A DNA stretch of 64,000 nucleotides, taken from contig CAYRRR010000002.1 in NCBI GenBank assembly GCA_964426755.1, forward strand, positions 4,779-68,778, written 5' to 3'. The stretch comes from CAYRRR01 sp964426755. GTDB lineage: Bacteria; Patescibacteriota; Saccharimonadia; Saccharimonadales; JAGQNJ01. Under the pieces are notes generated by a model, which worked only from the letters and a program-made list of their open reading frames with translations, made no database searches and had not been told where the DNA came from. Made by a program: the position numbers and the translations under genes. Positions within the stretch are counted from its first letter, which is position 1, and every line of letters begins with the position of its first letter. This document shows positions 1 to 8,726 of this stretch, in pieces.

Positions 1-1
1 A

Positions 2-1057
2 TTGCCGAAGCCGGTTGGCGAGGCGCAGTTGTCTTATGACAAGCCGGCAGAGACTGAGTACCAAGCGTCGGAGTCGGCAACGAAAGACGAAATACCTCTG
101 TACGATGGCAGCGTTGAAGTTCCACAAGACAATAGTGAGGCTGATAATCCTGACAATGTGACAATCGAGCACAAACCAGATCGCATATCTGATCAAACAA
201 AACCCATTAGTACTATAGAGTCAACGCCACTGCGAGAACAGCAAGTGTTTACGCCGCATAGACATGAATCGCAACCAAGAGCAGAAAAAGAAGTAGTTGT
301 TGAACGCGGTGGCGGCGGGGGTGCGGCTCTGCTCGGTTTTGTTGCCGCGGAAACACTAAGTCGTTCACGTGATGCAAAAATTCGACGAGAAGCAGAAGTA
401 TTAAAGAAACAAGTCGACCAGTTGGAAAAGAATCAAACCTTTCAATCGCATGAATTAAATGAGGTACGAGACAAAAACCGTGAGCAAGTTGAGGCATTGC
501 GTGAGCGTCGGCTTGACTCTAGGAGTGAACGTGAAACGATCATTAATCATAATAAACGTGAAGAGACTCTTACGCAGCCTACGCAAGCACGTGAGACAGT
601 GGTATTCGAACGAGCTGAACGTGATGATGTCCAACAAAACGAGTCAGCAAAAAGACAGCCAGAACACCGAGGATCTATAGCTAAAGTCCGTACAGAAGCT
701 GTTCCTGAATCGAGGCCGCATCCAAAAAGTGAAGAGCTCGTATTCGATCAGATCGAACAGGCAGCCGAGCGAGATATTCCGCTTGAGTCCTATTATGAAC
801 GCCGGCATGAAGCAAAGGACGTTCCTACGTCACCACATGTAGCTCCAGCAATGTCAGATGGTGGATATCTTGCCGGAGCAACCAACGTGCCTGATCGATC
901 TGACGCTGTTCTATCGGAAACCAAACACGCACTCAGCCCTTCTTCTCGTTCGCAAGCTAATGATCTTTATGTGCAAGCAGCCAAGCAGGGCGTATTTGCC
1001 GGCCTGATAGCTATTGTTAGTTTTCTGATAATAGTGTTTATTTGGAGTTTGCGATGA
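2..1057 (+). CDS. Hypothetical tail-anchored coiled-coil protein, 5' end probably outside the window
   Basis: The frame is open to the window edge, so the TTG at position 2 is probably not the true start and the protein is probably longer than the 351 residues visible. The sequence is rich in Glu, Arg and Gln. It has a Gly run near residues 102-107, then a highly charged heptad-like stretch (about residues 120-195) that should form a coiled coil, a low-complexity Ser/Pro/Glu region, and one hydrophobic segment at the extreme C terminus (about residues 329-349) followed only by Leu-Arg. That makes it a tail-anchored membrane protein with a large cytoplasmic part. I recognise no catalytic motif and no family. 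It could be a cell-envelope or cytoskeletal scaffold, but that is a guess. Confidence 0.7.
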   Translation: MPKPVGEAQLSYDKPAETEYQASESATKDEIPLYDGSVEVPQDNSEADNPDNVTIEHKPDRISDQTKPISTIESTPLREQQVFTPHRHESQPRAEKEVVVERGGGGGAALLGFVAAETLSRSRDAKIRREAEVLKKQVDQLEKNQTFQSHELNEVRDKNREQVEALRERRLDSRSERETIINHNKREETLTQPTQARETVVFERAERDDVQQNESAKRQPEHRGSIAKVRTEAVPESRPHPKSEELVFDQIEQAAERDIPLESYYERRHEAKDVPTSPHVAPAMSDGGYLAGATNVPDRSDAVLSETKHALSPSSRSQANDLYVQAAKQGVFAGLIAIVSFLIIVFIWSLR

Positions 1058-1097
1058 AGTTAGTAAGATTGATACAATAAGACGCAAGGGAGAATAA

Positions 1098-1472
1098 ATG
1101 TTTAAACTGGATAATAATTTTTTAATAGAACTTGGCCTTGGTGACCTACCGCCGCATGAGAAAAACCTTATGCTACGCCATATCTATGATGTACTAGAAT
1201 TAAACGTAGGGACACGGTTGGCAGAAAAAATGAGCAACCAACAATTAGAAGAATTTGAGCAACTTATGCCCGCGCAAACTGATACGAACGAACAAAAACA
1301 ACAAAAAGAAAAAGCCGCTCTTGGCTGGCTTGAAACTAACTTCCCAAATTATAAGCAAATAGTTGCCGATGAATTAGAAAAGCTTAAAAATGAAATTAAA
1401 CAGGCGGCACCACAGATTTTAGCAGCTAGCCAACAATCTCAAGAACAGGCCCCGCCCGCACCAACTGTCTAG
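1098..1472 (+). CDS. DUF5663-like small protein
   Basis: This 124-residue soluble protein starts at an ATG preceded by a GGGAG ribosome-binding site. The N-terminal half, with the pattern 'FLIELGLGDLP' followed by 'MLRHIYDVLELNVGTRLAEKM', resembles the DUF5663 family common in CPR genomes, whose function is unknown to me. The middle is Gln/Glu/Lys rich. The C terminus is a low-complexity Gln/Ala/Pro tail. It lies 40 nt after the tail-anchored protein and is probably co-transcribed with it. Its stop codon overlaps the end of fmt, which converges from the other strand. Confidence 0.7.
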   Translation: MFKLDNNFLIELGLGDLPPHEKNLMLRHIYDVLELNVGTRLAEKMSNQQLEEFEQLMPAQTDTNEQKQQKEKAALGWLETNFPNYKQIVADELEKLKNEIKQAAPQILAASQQSQEQAPPAPTV

Positions 1473-2395
1473 GGCTTTTTATTATAATAGCCGCTCAGAA
1501 ATGCTTTGATAGTCATCTCTTTTTTGCCGGCCGGTTTAAGTTTCTCAATACGCAGTGATCCATTTGAGGTCGCGACTGACAGTGAAGCTGCTTCAGGTGT
1601 AACCGTTACATCGCCCGGAGCATCATCAGTGCTAATATTTGGGACAGTGTGTGCTTTGGTAATAATGACATCTTTGCCAAATAAAGTTGTGCGACTGCCT
1701 GGCCAGTCAAGGTACGCACGTATCTCGCGTTCAATTTGTTCTGCAGGTTTATGCCAATCAATAATGCCGTCTTGCTTTGTTAGTTTTCTTGAATAAGTTG
1801 CTCTGTCTGGGTGCGGTTGCTGCCTAGGCTTGACCTCGCCTTTTATATATCTCGGTACATATTCGGCTAATAACTGGTGACTGAGTATGATTAGCAGCTT
1901 GGTTAGTTCGGGCGTAGTGATTGATGCCGGCATAGCAAGAGTTTTTTGGGCAATAAGCTTGCCGGTATCCATACCGGCATCAATAATCATTAAGCTTACA
2001 CCGGTTTTAGTATCACCTGATAAAATTGCAAAGCTAATCGGATCGGCGCCGCGCCATCGAGGTAGAAGTGAAAAATGACTATTAATAATTCCAAGTTCAA
2101 AATAATTAATGACTTTCTGACTGACAATAATGCCAAAATCAATTAAAATTGCCACTTCGCTCTTTAGCTGTCGGCTATCAATCAAGTTATCAAGCTCGGC
2201 TTTATTTTGAGCCGTAAATGTTGGTAGCTGGAGCTGCTCGGCAGTTTCAATAACTGGTACTGAGCCTTTGTGATGTGAAGGGCGCGGTTTTGTTATCACT
2301 GCTTCGATAGAAAAATCAGCAGCTAGGAGCCGCAGCGACTCAGCGGCAACCGGTCCGCTACCAAAGAATACTATTGGCTTTGATATCTTTTTCAT
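1469..2395 (-). CDS. fmt: Methionyl-tRNA formyltransferase
   Basis: Transfers a formyl group from 10-formyl-THF to initiator Met-tRNA. The N-terminal Rossmann-type domain carries the family signature: 'NSHFSLLPRWRGADP' with the catalytic Asn and His, and 'AGMDTGKL' with the catalytic Asp. A C-terminal OB-like domain follows ('QDGIIDWHKPAEQIEREIRA'). The length of 308 residues is normal. I take the ATG at 2395 as the start; the frame also allows a TTG two codons upstream. The gene lies downstream of def on the same strand, and their coding regions overlap by about 38 bp. This is the usual def-fmt pairing of N-terminal formyl-Met handling. Confidence 0.93.
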   Translation of the reverse strand: MKKISKPIVFFGSGPVAAESLRLLAADFSIEAVITKPRPSHHKGSVPVIETAEQLQLPTFTAQNKAELDNLIDSRQLKSEVAILIDFGIIVSQKVINYFELGIINSHFSLLPRWRGADPISFAILSGDTKTGVSLMIIDAGMDTGKLIAQKTLAMPASITTPELTKLLIILSHQLLAEYVPRYIKGEVKPRQQPHPDRATYSRKLTKQDGIIDWHKPAEQIEREIRAYLDWPGSRTTLFGKDVIITKAHTVPNISTDDAPGDVTVTPEAASLSVATSNGSLRIEKLKPAGKKEMTIKAFLSGYYNKKP

Positions 2396-2927
2396 AATCA
2401 AGTTGGCTTAGCTCTCCGTTCGCTTCAAGTTTAAAGAAAGCATCAGATTTAGTCTTAATATGATCGATAAATAGCATGCCCTTTGTATGGTCAATTTCAT
2501 GCTGAAAAATACGAGCCAAGAAACCTTCGGCTGTAATTCTAAATTCTTTGCCGTGTTCGTTCAGAGCCTTTACTTTTACCTTTGCGTAGCGGGGTACTTT
2601 GCCGTAAATATCTTTTATGCTTAAGCAGCCTTCAAAGTCTTCAATAATTTTACCCTCATATTTAGTAATTTCAGGATTTATAAAGACGATAAAATTTCGG
2701 TTATCTTTATGCTCAGTATCTTCACGTATGATAACGATACGGAGAAGTTGATCAATTTGAACACCGGCCAAAGCTACGCCAACTTCATGTTCTCGTGCAT
2801 CTTCCCAGTCTAGGGTGGTTTGCTTCATGTCCTCGATAATTTGCTTAATATCACTCGAAATGATACCTACTTTTTGTGAACGTTGACGCAAGTGTTCATG
2901 GGGCAGGGTGATTAATTTAGATTTCAT
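2358..2927 (-). CDS. def: Peptide deformylase
   Basis: Removes the N-formyl group from nascent proteins. Three motifs are visible: motif I 'GVALAGVQI' (a drifted form of GxGLAAPQ that keeps the Gln), motif II 'EGCLS' with the metal-binding Cys, and motif III 'QHEIDH' with both metal-binding His residues and the catalytic Glu. The length of 189 residues is typical. A TATAAT at 2944-2939 on this strand lies 11 nt from the ATG, so the leader is only a few nucleotides long. The gene is followed by the overlapping fmt gene. Confidence 0.93.
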   Translation of the reverse strand: MKSKLITLPHEHLRQRSQKVGIISSDIKQIIEDMKQTTLDWEDAREHEVGVALAGVQIDQLLRIVIIREDTEHKDNRNFIVFINPEITKYEGKIIEDFEGCLSIKDIYGKVPRYAKVKVKALNEHGKEFRITAEGFLARIFQHEIDHTKGMLFIDHIKTKSDAFFKLEANGELSQLDYEKDIKANSILW

Positions 2928-2938
2928 TGCTTCGGCAT

Positions 2939-2944
2939 ATTATA
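2939..2944 (-). promoter_or_regulatory. -10 box of def-fmt
   Basis: TATAAT on the minus strand, 11 nt upstream of the def start codon. It predicts a 5' leader of about 5 nt. I see no good -35 element. Confidence 0.55.
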
Positions 2945-2959
2945 GACTATAATGGTCTT

Positions 2960-4900
2960 TTATAACAGATGAGTAGGATCGATATCGTGTCTCCATCCGC
3001 TTGGCAGACTGCTAGCAATGGCAAGTAAGGAAGAGCGGTATGGTGATTTTACTACTAGCTGCCATCGGTAATTACCTTTATGCTGTTCGTAGAATGAAGG
3101 TGTGGGCCCCAGAATAGAGATGTGCTCTCTCGAGAGAAGCTGAGCCTTAAGCGCGGTAGCAGCTCTTTGTGCTGCAGCGCGACTTTTTCTCGTAACTTCT
3201 AATTTGAGGAGGAAGCTAAACGGCGGAAAGCCATGTGTTTTACGGTGTGCGATTTGATCACTATAGAAATCATCCCAATTTTTATTGATTGCTTGTTGAA
3301 TAAGTCGGCTATCAGGATCCAGAGTTTGAATGATAATACGACCATGAACGTGGCCACGGCCTACTCGGCCGATAGCTTGACTGATTAGCTGGTAGGTGCG
3401 TTCCTCGGCTGTAAAATCAGGGAAGGAGAGGCTGGTGTCGGCGTCAGTAACCCCTACTAAACCCAAGCGGGGAATATCGAAGCCTTTGACCAAAATTTGT
3501 GTGCCAATTATGATATCGATTTTTCCGTCTTTAATGCGTTCAACTTGTTTGTCTAGTCGCTCGCTGGTTAGGTTATCACCGTCAAAACGGGCAATAGTTG
3601 CATTTTCAAACAGGTGCCTACATTCTTTCTCGAGTGCCTTTGTACCAGGTCCTAAAAACAATATGTCAGTATACGAGCATTCAGGACAAGCGCTCGGCGC
3701 ATTCGTTTTATATCCGCAGGTGTGACAGCGGAGCAAAAAGGTATCTTCATGGAGTGTAAGAGGCAAGTCACAGTGAGGGCACCGTGCTCTCCAGCCACAA
3801 TTGGGGCACATAATGATTCGGGCGCTTCCACGACGATTAAGAAATAAGAGTGATTGTTGCTTCGCTGTCAATTGTTCTCGTATGGCTTCAATCAGCGTAT
3901 TGCTGAGGGCGCTCGATTGAGAGAACTCTTTTTTATCTAACCTGTTAACGATAGAAGTTTCGGTTTGGAGGGAAGCCTGCGTAATGGCACGTTCTGTTAA
4001 GCGAAGGATGGGGATGTCTTTTTGGTTTGCAATATATATATCGCTAATTTGGGGTGTGGCTGATCCAAAAATGACGCGAGCGTTGTGCAAAAACCCTAAG
4101 CGAGAAGCCACCCGCAATGCGTGGTACTGGGGTGCATTATCTTGTTTGTAGCTGTCGTCGTGACACTCGTCAACGATTATGCAACCGAGGTTTTTAAACG
4201 GAGCAAAGAGTGCAGAACGAGGCCCAATTATAATCTGAGGAAGCGGGTTTTCTAAGATTTCTTGCCAGACGGCACGTCGTTGGGCGGGAGTTAAGCCGGA
4301 ATGAATTACTTTAAGAGTTGAGGGACTAAAGGCAACTGATAAATCGGTTAATAAATGTGTTGTGAGTCCAATTTCGGGTACCAGAACAAGTCCTGATTTA
4401 TTGCGTCGTAAAGCATGTTGGAGCAACTCGATATAAATACGTGTTTTGCCGGTTGCGGTGTCACCGTGAAGAATGGTGGTACCTTCGTGTTGCAAAATTG
4501 TATCGACAGCTTGTTGTTGCTTATTTGTAAGCGAGGGCAGCGGCTGGCTTGATTTTGCCGTATGCGTAATAGCTTGAGTCCGGGGTTTGGCTGGCCAATT
4601 AGATGGTAAAAATAACTGGGAAATACTTCCCGAGCTGGCCGGATAATAGCTGTTCATCCAATCAAGTAATCGCAAGCTTTCTAACGGCAGCTTACGATCA
4701 GCGCTAATTACCGCTTCAATTGGCTTGAGTGATATGCCTTTTGGCGCGGGGGCAGTCCGTTTAATCACACCAATTACATCACGACGTCGTAAATTTATGC
4801 GGACAATACTACCCGGTAAGAGTACTTCAGGTGATGTATAGGTAAGGGGTGTTTTACCGTGGTAGGCGGTACTTCGTACCCAAACTTCATAGGTGTGCAT
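2960..4900 (-). CDS. priA: Primosomal replication restart helicase PriA
   Basis: A 3'-to-5' DNA helicase that restarts stalled forks. It shows a Walker A 'GDTATGKT', a DECH box ('IIVDECHD'), helicase motif III 'FGSATPQ', and the zinc module between the helicase lobes (CPNCGWRARCPHC, then CHTCGY and CPECSY). The C-terminal 'QAIGRVGRG' is motif VI. The open frame extends 16 codons further upstream, but I choose the ATG at 4900 ('MHTYEVWVR'), because it fits the usual PriA N terminus and sits 7 nt downstream of a TATAAT. The length of 646 residues is slightly short for the family. Confidence 0.93.
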   Translation of the reverse strand: MHTYEVWVRSTAYHGKTPLTYTSPEVLLPGSIVRINLRRRDVIGVIKRTAPAPKGISLKPIEAVISADRKLPLESLRLLDWMNSYYPASSGSISQLFLPSNWPAKPRTQAITHTAKSSQPLPSLTNKQQQAVDTILQHEGTTILHGDTATGKTRIYIELLQHALRRNKSGLVLVPEIGLTTHLLTDLSVAFSPSTLKVIHSGLTPAQRRAVWQEILENPLPQIIIGPRSALFAPFKNLGCIIVDECHDDSYKQDNAPQYHALRVASRLGFLHNARVIFGSATPQISDIYIANQKDIPILRLTERAITQASLQTETSIVNRLDKKEFSQSSALSNTLIEAIREQLTAKQQSLLFLNRRGSARIIMCPNCGWRARCPHCDLPLTLHEDTFLLRCHTCGYKTNAPSACPECSYTDILFLGPGTKALEKECRHLFENATIARFDGDNLTSERLDKQVERIKDGKIDIIIGTQILVKGFDIPRLGLVGVTDADTSLSFPDFTAEERTYQLISQAIGRVGRGHVHGRIIIQTLDPDSRLIQQAINKNWDDFYSDQIAHRKTHGFPPFSFLLKLEVTRKSRAAAQRAATALKAQLLSREHISILGPTPSFYEQHKGNYRWQLVVKSPYRSSLLAIASSLPSGWRHDIDPTHLL

Positions 4901-4907
4901 AGTAGCT

Positions 4908-4913
4908 ATTATA
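4908..4913 (-). promoter_or_regulatory. -10 box of priA (leaderless)
   Basis: TATAAT on the minus strand with exactly 7 nt between it and the chosen priA ATG. Transcription should start at or within a base of the start codon. Confidence 0.6.
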
Positions 4914-4991
4914 AGAGACAATGACACAAAAGGTTGAAAAACTAGCACAAGTCGCTATACTACATATACAGCGTTGTTCTAATAACAATAG

Positions 4992-5294
4992 ATGCTTATG
5001 CTAGATACATTTATCACATCACGAGTGAGGAGGAAGATCGTAGTCGTGTACGCTAAGTACCCTGACTTTAAAACTCACGTTCGTGGTCTTGCCAAATTAA
5101 TTAAAGAAGATGCTGGTAATATTCAGCGCGAGCTTAAAAAATTAGAAAAGATAGGCTTTTTAATTTCTGAAAAACAAGGCAACACGAAAACGTATTATAC
5201 GAACAAGCACTTCATAATCTTTAAAGAACTCCAAAGTATCGTGTTGAAATCACAGCGCGTAAGCCAAACCCGTAAGAACGAAGCAAGTCGCTAA
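4992..5294 (+). CDS. Small winged-helix DNA-binding protein (ArsR-like)
   Basis: 100 residues. The pattern 'FKTHVRGLAKLIKEDAGNIQRELKKLEKIGFL' is a helix-turn-helix with a recognition helix. The following 'SEKQGNTKTYYTNKHFIIF' is a wing of the ArsR/MarR-like winged-helix fold. There are no Cys or His sensor residues, so it is not a metal sensor. It sits divergently from priA and just before the rpsU cluster, so it might be a local or a global regulator. The target is unknown. Two ATG codons (4992, 4998) are possible starts. Confidence 0.75.
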   Translation: MLMLDTFITSRVRRKIVVVYAKYPDFKTHVRGLAKLIKEDAGNIQRELKKLEKIGFLISEKQGNTKTYYTNKHFIIFKELQSIVLKSQRVSQTRKNEASR

Positions 5295-5318
5295 TTTGCA
5301 ATATTTCATCTGTTAGAG

Positions 5319-5324
5319 TACAAT
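5319..5324 (+). promoter_or_regulatory. -10 box of rpsU operon (leaderless)
   Basis: TACAAT ending 7 nt before the rpsU ATG at 5332, with no Shine-Dalgarno sequence between. This predicts a leaderless transcript. Confidence 0.55.
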
Positions 5325-5331
5325 ATATCGC

Positions 5332-5547
5332 ATGATTCAAGTTACACGTAAAGATGCCAAAGAATCGGCAGAAAACCTACTTCGCCGTTTCACCCGTAAG
5401 GTTCAGCAATCGGGTGTCATGGCGGTTGCCAAAAAAAATCAATATTTTGAAAAACCTATGAGTAAAAGTGAGCGCCGCAGGCGAGCAATTATTCGCAACG
5501 AGCGTAAGAACCTAAAAGTTAAGCGCGTAAAATTAAGCCAGCGGTAA
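5332..5547 (+). CDS. rpsU: 30S ribosomal protein bS21
   Basis: 71 residues, strongly basic. The N-terminal half ('SAENLLRRFTRKVQQSGV') and the 'KPMSKSERRRRA' segment are characteristic of bS21, a small-subunit protein near the anti-Shine-Dalgarno region. Its stop codon TAA shares the A of the ATG of the next gene. The rpsU-yqeY pair is a conserved arrangement in many bacteria. Confidence 0.92.
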   Translation: MIQVTRKDAKESAENLLRRFTRKVQQSGVMAVAKKNQYFEKPMSKSERRRRAIIRNERKNLKVKRVKLSQR

Positions 5548-6008
5548 TGGGTTTAAAAAGCCAAATAGATCATGATCTCAAACAAGCTTTACTGGGTGGA
5601 GATAAATTAAAAGCAAACACGCTCCGTGGTCTTAAGAGCGCTATTTTAAATGAGGAGATCGCTCGAGGGGTTCGAGAGCCTGGACTCGATGAAGACAGTA
5701 TAATCCTCTGCCTTAAAAAAGAGGTGAAAAAACGACAAGAAGCTGCTTTGCTTTATGAAAAGGCCGGCTCAATTGATCGGGCGCAGCAAGAGCAGACCGA
5801 GCAGCGCATTATTGAGGAATATCTGCCGGCTGCTTTATCAGATGATGAAATTACTCGCTTAGTGAATGAGGCTATAGCGCGTCAAGAAACCCTAACAGCT
5901 GCTTCAATGGGTGCTATTATTGGTTATGTAAAAAAGGCTGCCGGTCCGGCGGCTGATGGCGCTATCATTGCTCGTATCGCCAAAGAGAAATTACAGGAGA
6001 AGTTGTAA
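5547..6008 (+). CDS. GatB/YqeY-domain protein
   Basis: 153 residues, matching the YqeY family. This is a stand-alone version of the helical tRNA-binding tail of the GatB amidotransferase subunit ('LKQALLGGDKLKANTLRGLKSAI', 'KKRQEAALLYEKAG', 'IIEEYLPAALSD', 'MGAIIGYVKK'). The precise role of stand-alone YqeY is unsettled, though tRNA binding is likely. It starts in a TAATG overlap with rpsU and ends two bases before adk, so it is translationally coupled. Confidence 0.88.
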   Translation: MGLKSQIDHDLKQALLGGDKLKANTLRGLKSAILNEEIARGVREPGLDEDSIILCLKKEVKKRQEAALLYEKAGSIDRAQQEQTEQRIIEEYLPAALSDDEITRLVNEAIARQETLTAASMGAIIGYVKKAAGPAADGAIIARIAKEKLQEKL

Positions 6009-6009
6009 G

Positions 6010-6549
6010 ATGATTATTTTTGCGGGAGTAGCAGGATCAGGTAAAAGCTTGCAAGGCAAGCTATTGGCCGATCGTCTAGGGCTGCCTTGGCTTTCTACCG
6101 GTGAATTCTTACGTATGCTTATAACTGGCAAGCGTCGTCAAGATATGCTTGACGGAAAGTTATTGAGTGACCGCGAAACAATAGAGTTGGTACAGAAAAT
6201 CTTTACCCTTATCGACACAAAAAAAGAATTTGTGTTGGATGGTTTTCCACGTACCGAAGCACAAGCTGATTGGCTATTGAGTCAAGTTAAGCACGGGCAG
6301 CTTGCAATAACAGGAATTATACACTTACAGGCCAGTCAGACCGCTGTTAAAAAACGTTTACTATCTCGCGGAAGACAAGATGATACAGAAAAAGCAATCA
6401 CGGCACGCTTTCAAGAGTATGAGCATGCAATAAAGCCAATCCTTGAAGATTTTAATAAGGTCGGTATACCTGTACATGAAATCAATGGTCAACAGTCAAT
6501 TGAAGCAGTCCATAATGATATAAAACGTGCTTTAGCTCAGAAATCATAG
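6010..6549 (+). CDS. adk: Adenylate kinase, short form
   Basis: Interconverts 2 ADP with AMP and ATP. The P-loop is 'GVAGSGKS' near the N terminus. 'LSTGEFLR' is the AMP-binding region, and 'LDGFPRTEAQADWL' is the family signature. The protein is only 179 residues. The LID is reduced to a short loop ('LSRGRQDDTEKAI') without the extended zinc-type LID of about 30 residues. The start is the ATG at 6010; an in-frame upstream start would run into yqeY. It could be another nucleoside monophosphate kinase, but the DGFPR motif favours Adk. Confidence 0.85.
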   Translation: MIIFAGVAGSGKSLQGKLLADRLGLPWLSTGEFLRMLITGKRRQDMLDGKLLSDRETIELVQKIFTLIDTKKEFVLDGFPRTEAQADWLLSQVKHGQLAITGIIHLQASQTAVKKRLLSRGRQDDTEKAITARFQEYEHAIKPILEDFNKVGIPVHEINGQQSIEAVHNDIKRALAQKS

Positions 6550-6551
6550 CT

Positions 6552-7310
6552 ATGTATACAAAAATTAAGACTCCGGTTGAAATTGACCGTATGCGAAAAA
6601 GCGGACGCATACTCGAAAATGTACTCAACTTTGTTATTGAGTCTACGCAAGCCGGCATGAGTACGAATGATCTGGCAGACCTGGCCGCAAACAAACTAAA
6701 AGAGCTGGGAGGGGAGCCAGTTTTTTTGGGTTATCATGGCTTTCCTCATGTGCTGTGTGTGTCGGTAAATGATGAAGTGATCCATGGTATTCCTCGCGCC
6801 GATCATATAATCAATCAGGGCGATATTATTAGTATCGATTTTGGCGTAAATTACCAAGGCATGATCACGGATGCTGCCCGAACATTTGTTGTAGGAAAAA
6901 CAAACTCAGCCGAAAGACTCCTTATATCGAAAACTGAACAAGCACTCTTGGCAGGAATATCTGTTGTAAAAAGTAGTACAAAAATTGGAGACGTTGCTGC
7001 TGCGATTGAAGCAGTTCTGTCAAAAGCAAAGCTTGGTATAGTGAAAGAATACGTAGGGCATGGCGTAGGGCATCAATTGCATGAGGATCCAAATATTCCT
7101 AATTATGGCCGAGCTGGTACGGGTCCGATTTTAGAAACAAATATGACCATTGCGATTGAGCCAATGGCGACGCTTGGTAGGCCGGAGGTTTATACGGCAA
7201 GTGATGGCTGGACCGTAATTACACAGGATGGGTCGCTTGCTGCCCATTTCGAGGACACTATTCTAGTAACAGAAAATGGTCCCGAAATTTTAACCCGTAC
7301 TATTGAATAA
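6552..7310 (+). CDS. map: Methionine aminopeptidase, type I
   Basis: Removes the initiator Met. The five metal ligands are all visible in order: two Asp in 'SIDFGVNYQGMITDAARTF', His in 'GHGVGHQLHEDP', Glu in 'AIEPMATLG', and Glu in 'AAHFEDTILVT'. The length of 252 residues is the usual single-domain type I form. It starts 2 nt after the adk stop. The adk-map order is widely conserved in ribosomal-protein operons; here the pair stands with rpsU-yqeY instead. Confidence 0.95.
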   Translation: MYTKIKTPVEIDRMRKSGRILENVLNFVIESTQAGMSTNDLADLAANKLKELGGEPVFLGYHGFPHVLCVSVNDEVIHGIPRADHIINQGDIISIDFGVNYQGMITDAARTFVVGKTNSAERLLISKTEQALLAGISVVKSSTKIGDVAAAIEAVLSKAKLGIVKEYVGHGVGHQLHEDPNIPNYGRAGTGPILETNMTIAIEPMATLGRPEVYTASDGWTVITQDGSLAAHFEDTILVTENGPEILTRTIE

Positions 7311-7347
7311 AAATTTTGTTACCTTGCCGTAAGTAGAGTATAAGCGT

Positions 7348-7353
7348 TATACT
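7348..7353 (+). promoter_or_regulatory. -10 box of ftsA (leaderless)
   Basis: TATACT ending 6 nt before the ftsA ATG at 7360, with no ribosome-binding site. Confidence 0.55.
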
Positions 7354-7359
7354 GCTTGC

Positions 7360-8595
7360 ATGCGAGAACAATCTCCTCATTTTATTGGCCTTGATATAGG
7401 CACCAGTTCAGTGCGCTGTGTGATTGGCATTATCGATCAGCATGATAGTTCAAAAATATCAGTTATTGGTCACGGCAGCGCCACCAATCAGGGTATGCGC
7501 AAGGGGGTAGTAGCGCATATAGATGATGTGGCAGAGTCAGTTATAAAAGCTATAAATGAAGCTGAGCGGGTGTCGGGGATTCATATACAACACGCGACCG
7601 TTAATGTTAACGGAGACCATGTTGCTGGCATGAATTCTCGTGGTGTAGTAGCAATTAGTACTGCAAATAAGGAGATCTCTGAATCTGATCGAATGCGGGT
7701 AGAAGAGGCTGCTACTATCATTAAGCTGCCGCCCAATCGAGACATTATTCAGGTTTTTGCCAAAAATTATAAAATTGACGGGCAGGGTAATATCAAAGAT
7801 CCGGTGGGAATGCAGGGTATTCGGCTAGAAGTTGATACTCACATCGTAACAGCACTAGGATCTAACCTTAAGAATCTAGACGCAGTTCTGGCTCGTGCTC
7901 ATATAGCGCCCGCCCATTATACCGTCTCGAGCTTAGCGGCTGCAGAGGCCGTATTAACACGCCAACAAAAAGAATCAGGCACATTAGTACTTGATATAGG
8001 GGCGGGAACTACCAATATGGTGATCGTTGAAGATGGGGAAGTGCAGCATGTCGGCGTTTTACCGGTGGGAGGTATCTTACTTACGAATGATCTAGCAATC
8101 GGACTTAAGACTGACTTAGATATTGCTGAATCAGTTAAGCTCCAGCATGCCGCGCTTAGTGAACAGGCCAAAATAGGAACCGTTAGTGTAAATGTTCAAA
8201 AAAAGAACTATAGTTTTGATGCGCAAGATGTGGCGCTCATTACAGAGGCGAGAGTGGAAGAGCTTTTTGAATTGATTGAAAAAGAGCTAAAGCGGATTAA
8301 CCGCTCACAAAAACTGCCTGGAGGCGTAGTTATTGTGGGCGGTATGGCTAAATTACCTGGCATAGCTGACTTCGCTAAAGAAAAGCTTCAGTTGGCTGCA
8401 CGAATCGGTAAGCTACAGCCAATTGGGGGGTTGATTGATACAGTCGCAGATCCACAATATGCCACTGCAGTTGGCCTGATGCTGCTTGACATGTTGCTTT
8501 TGCCGAATGCGACTAACCGCCAATCACACCCTAGCAGTACAGGAAATGTGTTCGGGGTTGTCGAAGGAATGTGGCGGAAAATTAAGCGTAAATAG
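7360..8595 (+). CDS. ftsA: Cell division protein FtsA
   Basis: An actin-family ATPase that tethers FtsZ to the membrane. Phosphate-binding loops 'GLDIGTSSVRCVIG' (residues 10-23) and 'VLDIGAGTTNMVIVEDG' are present, with the SHS2-containing 1C subdomain between them ('HATVNVNGDHVAGMNSRG'). The C terminus 'GVVEGMWRKIKRK' is the amphipathic membrane-targeting helix expected for FtsA. The length of 411 residues is typical. It has its own promoter, and ftsZ follows after 131 bp with another. Confidence 0.95.
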   Translation: MREQSPHFIGLDIGTSSVRCVIGIIDQHDSSKISVIGHGSATNQGMRKGVVAHIDDVAESVIKAINEAERVSGIHIQHATVNVNGDHVAGMNSRGVVAISTANKEISESDRMRVEEAATIIKLPPNRDIIQVFAKNYKIDGQGNIKDPVGMQGIRLEVDTHIVTALGSNLKNLDAVLARAHIAPAHYTVSSLAAAEAVLTRQQKESGTLVLDIGAGTTNMVIVEDGEVQHVGVLPVGGILLTNDLAIGLKTDLDIAESVKLQHAALSEQAKIGTVSVNVQKKNYSFDAQDVALITEARVEELFELIEKELKRINRSQKLPGGVVIVGGMAKLPGIADFAKEKLQLAARIGKLQPIGGLIDTVADPQYATAVGLMLLDMLLLPNATNRQSHPSSTGNVFGVVEGMWRKIKRK

Positions 8596-8658
8596 CATCT
8601 AGCTTACAGCGAATAATTAATTACACATATGCTAAAAAGATGAGCAATGGAATGTGCA

Positions 8659-8687
8659 TTGCAGTTGTTCAATTCGTGCCGTATACT
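8659..8687 (+). promoter_or_regulatory. ftsZ promoter
   Basis: TTGCAG (8659-8664), 17-bp spacer, TATACT (8682-8687). Expected start near 8694, giving a leader of about 33 nt with a purine-rich ribosome-binding region before the ftsZ ATG. Confidence 0.6.
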
Positions 8688-8726
8688 AGAATTTGTTAAG
8701 AAGAAGTTAAAAGAGAACCTAAATTT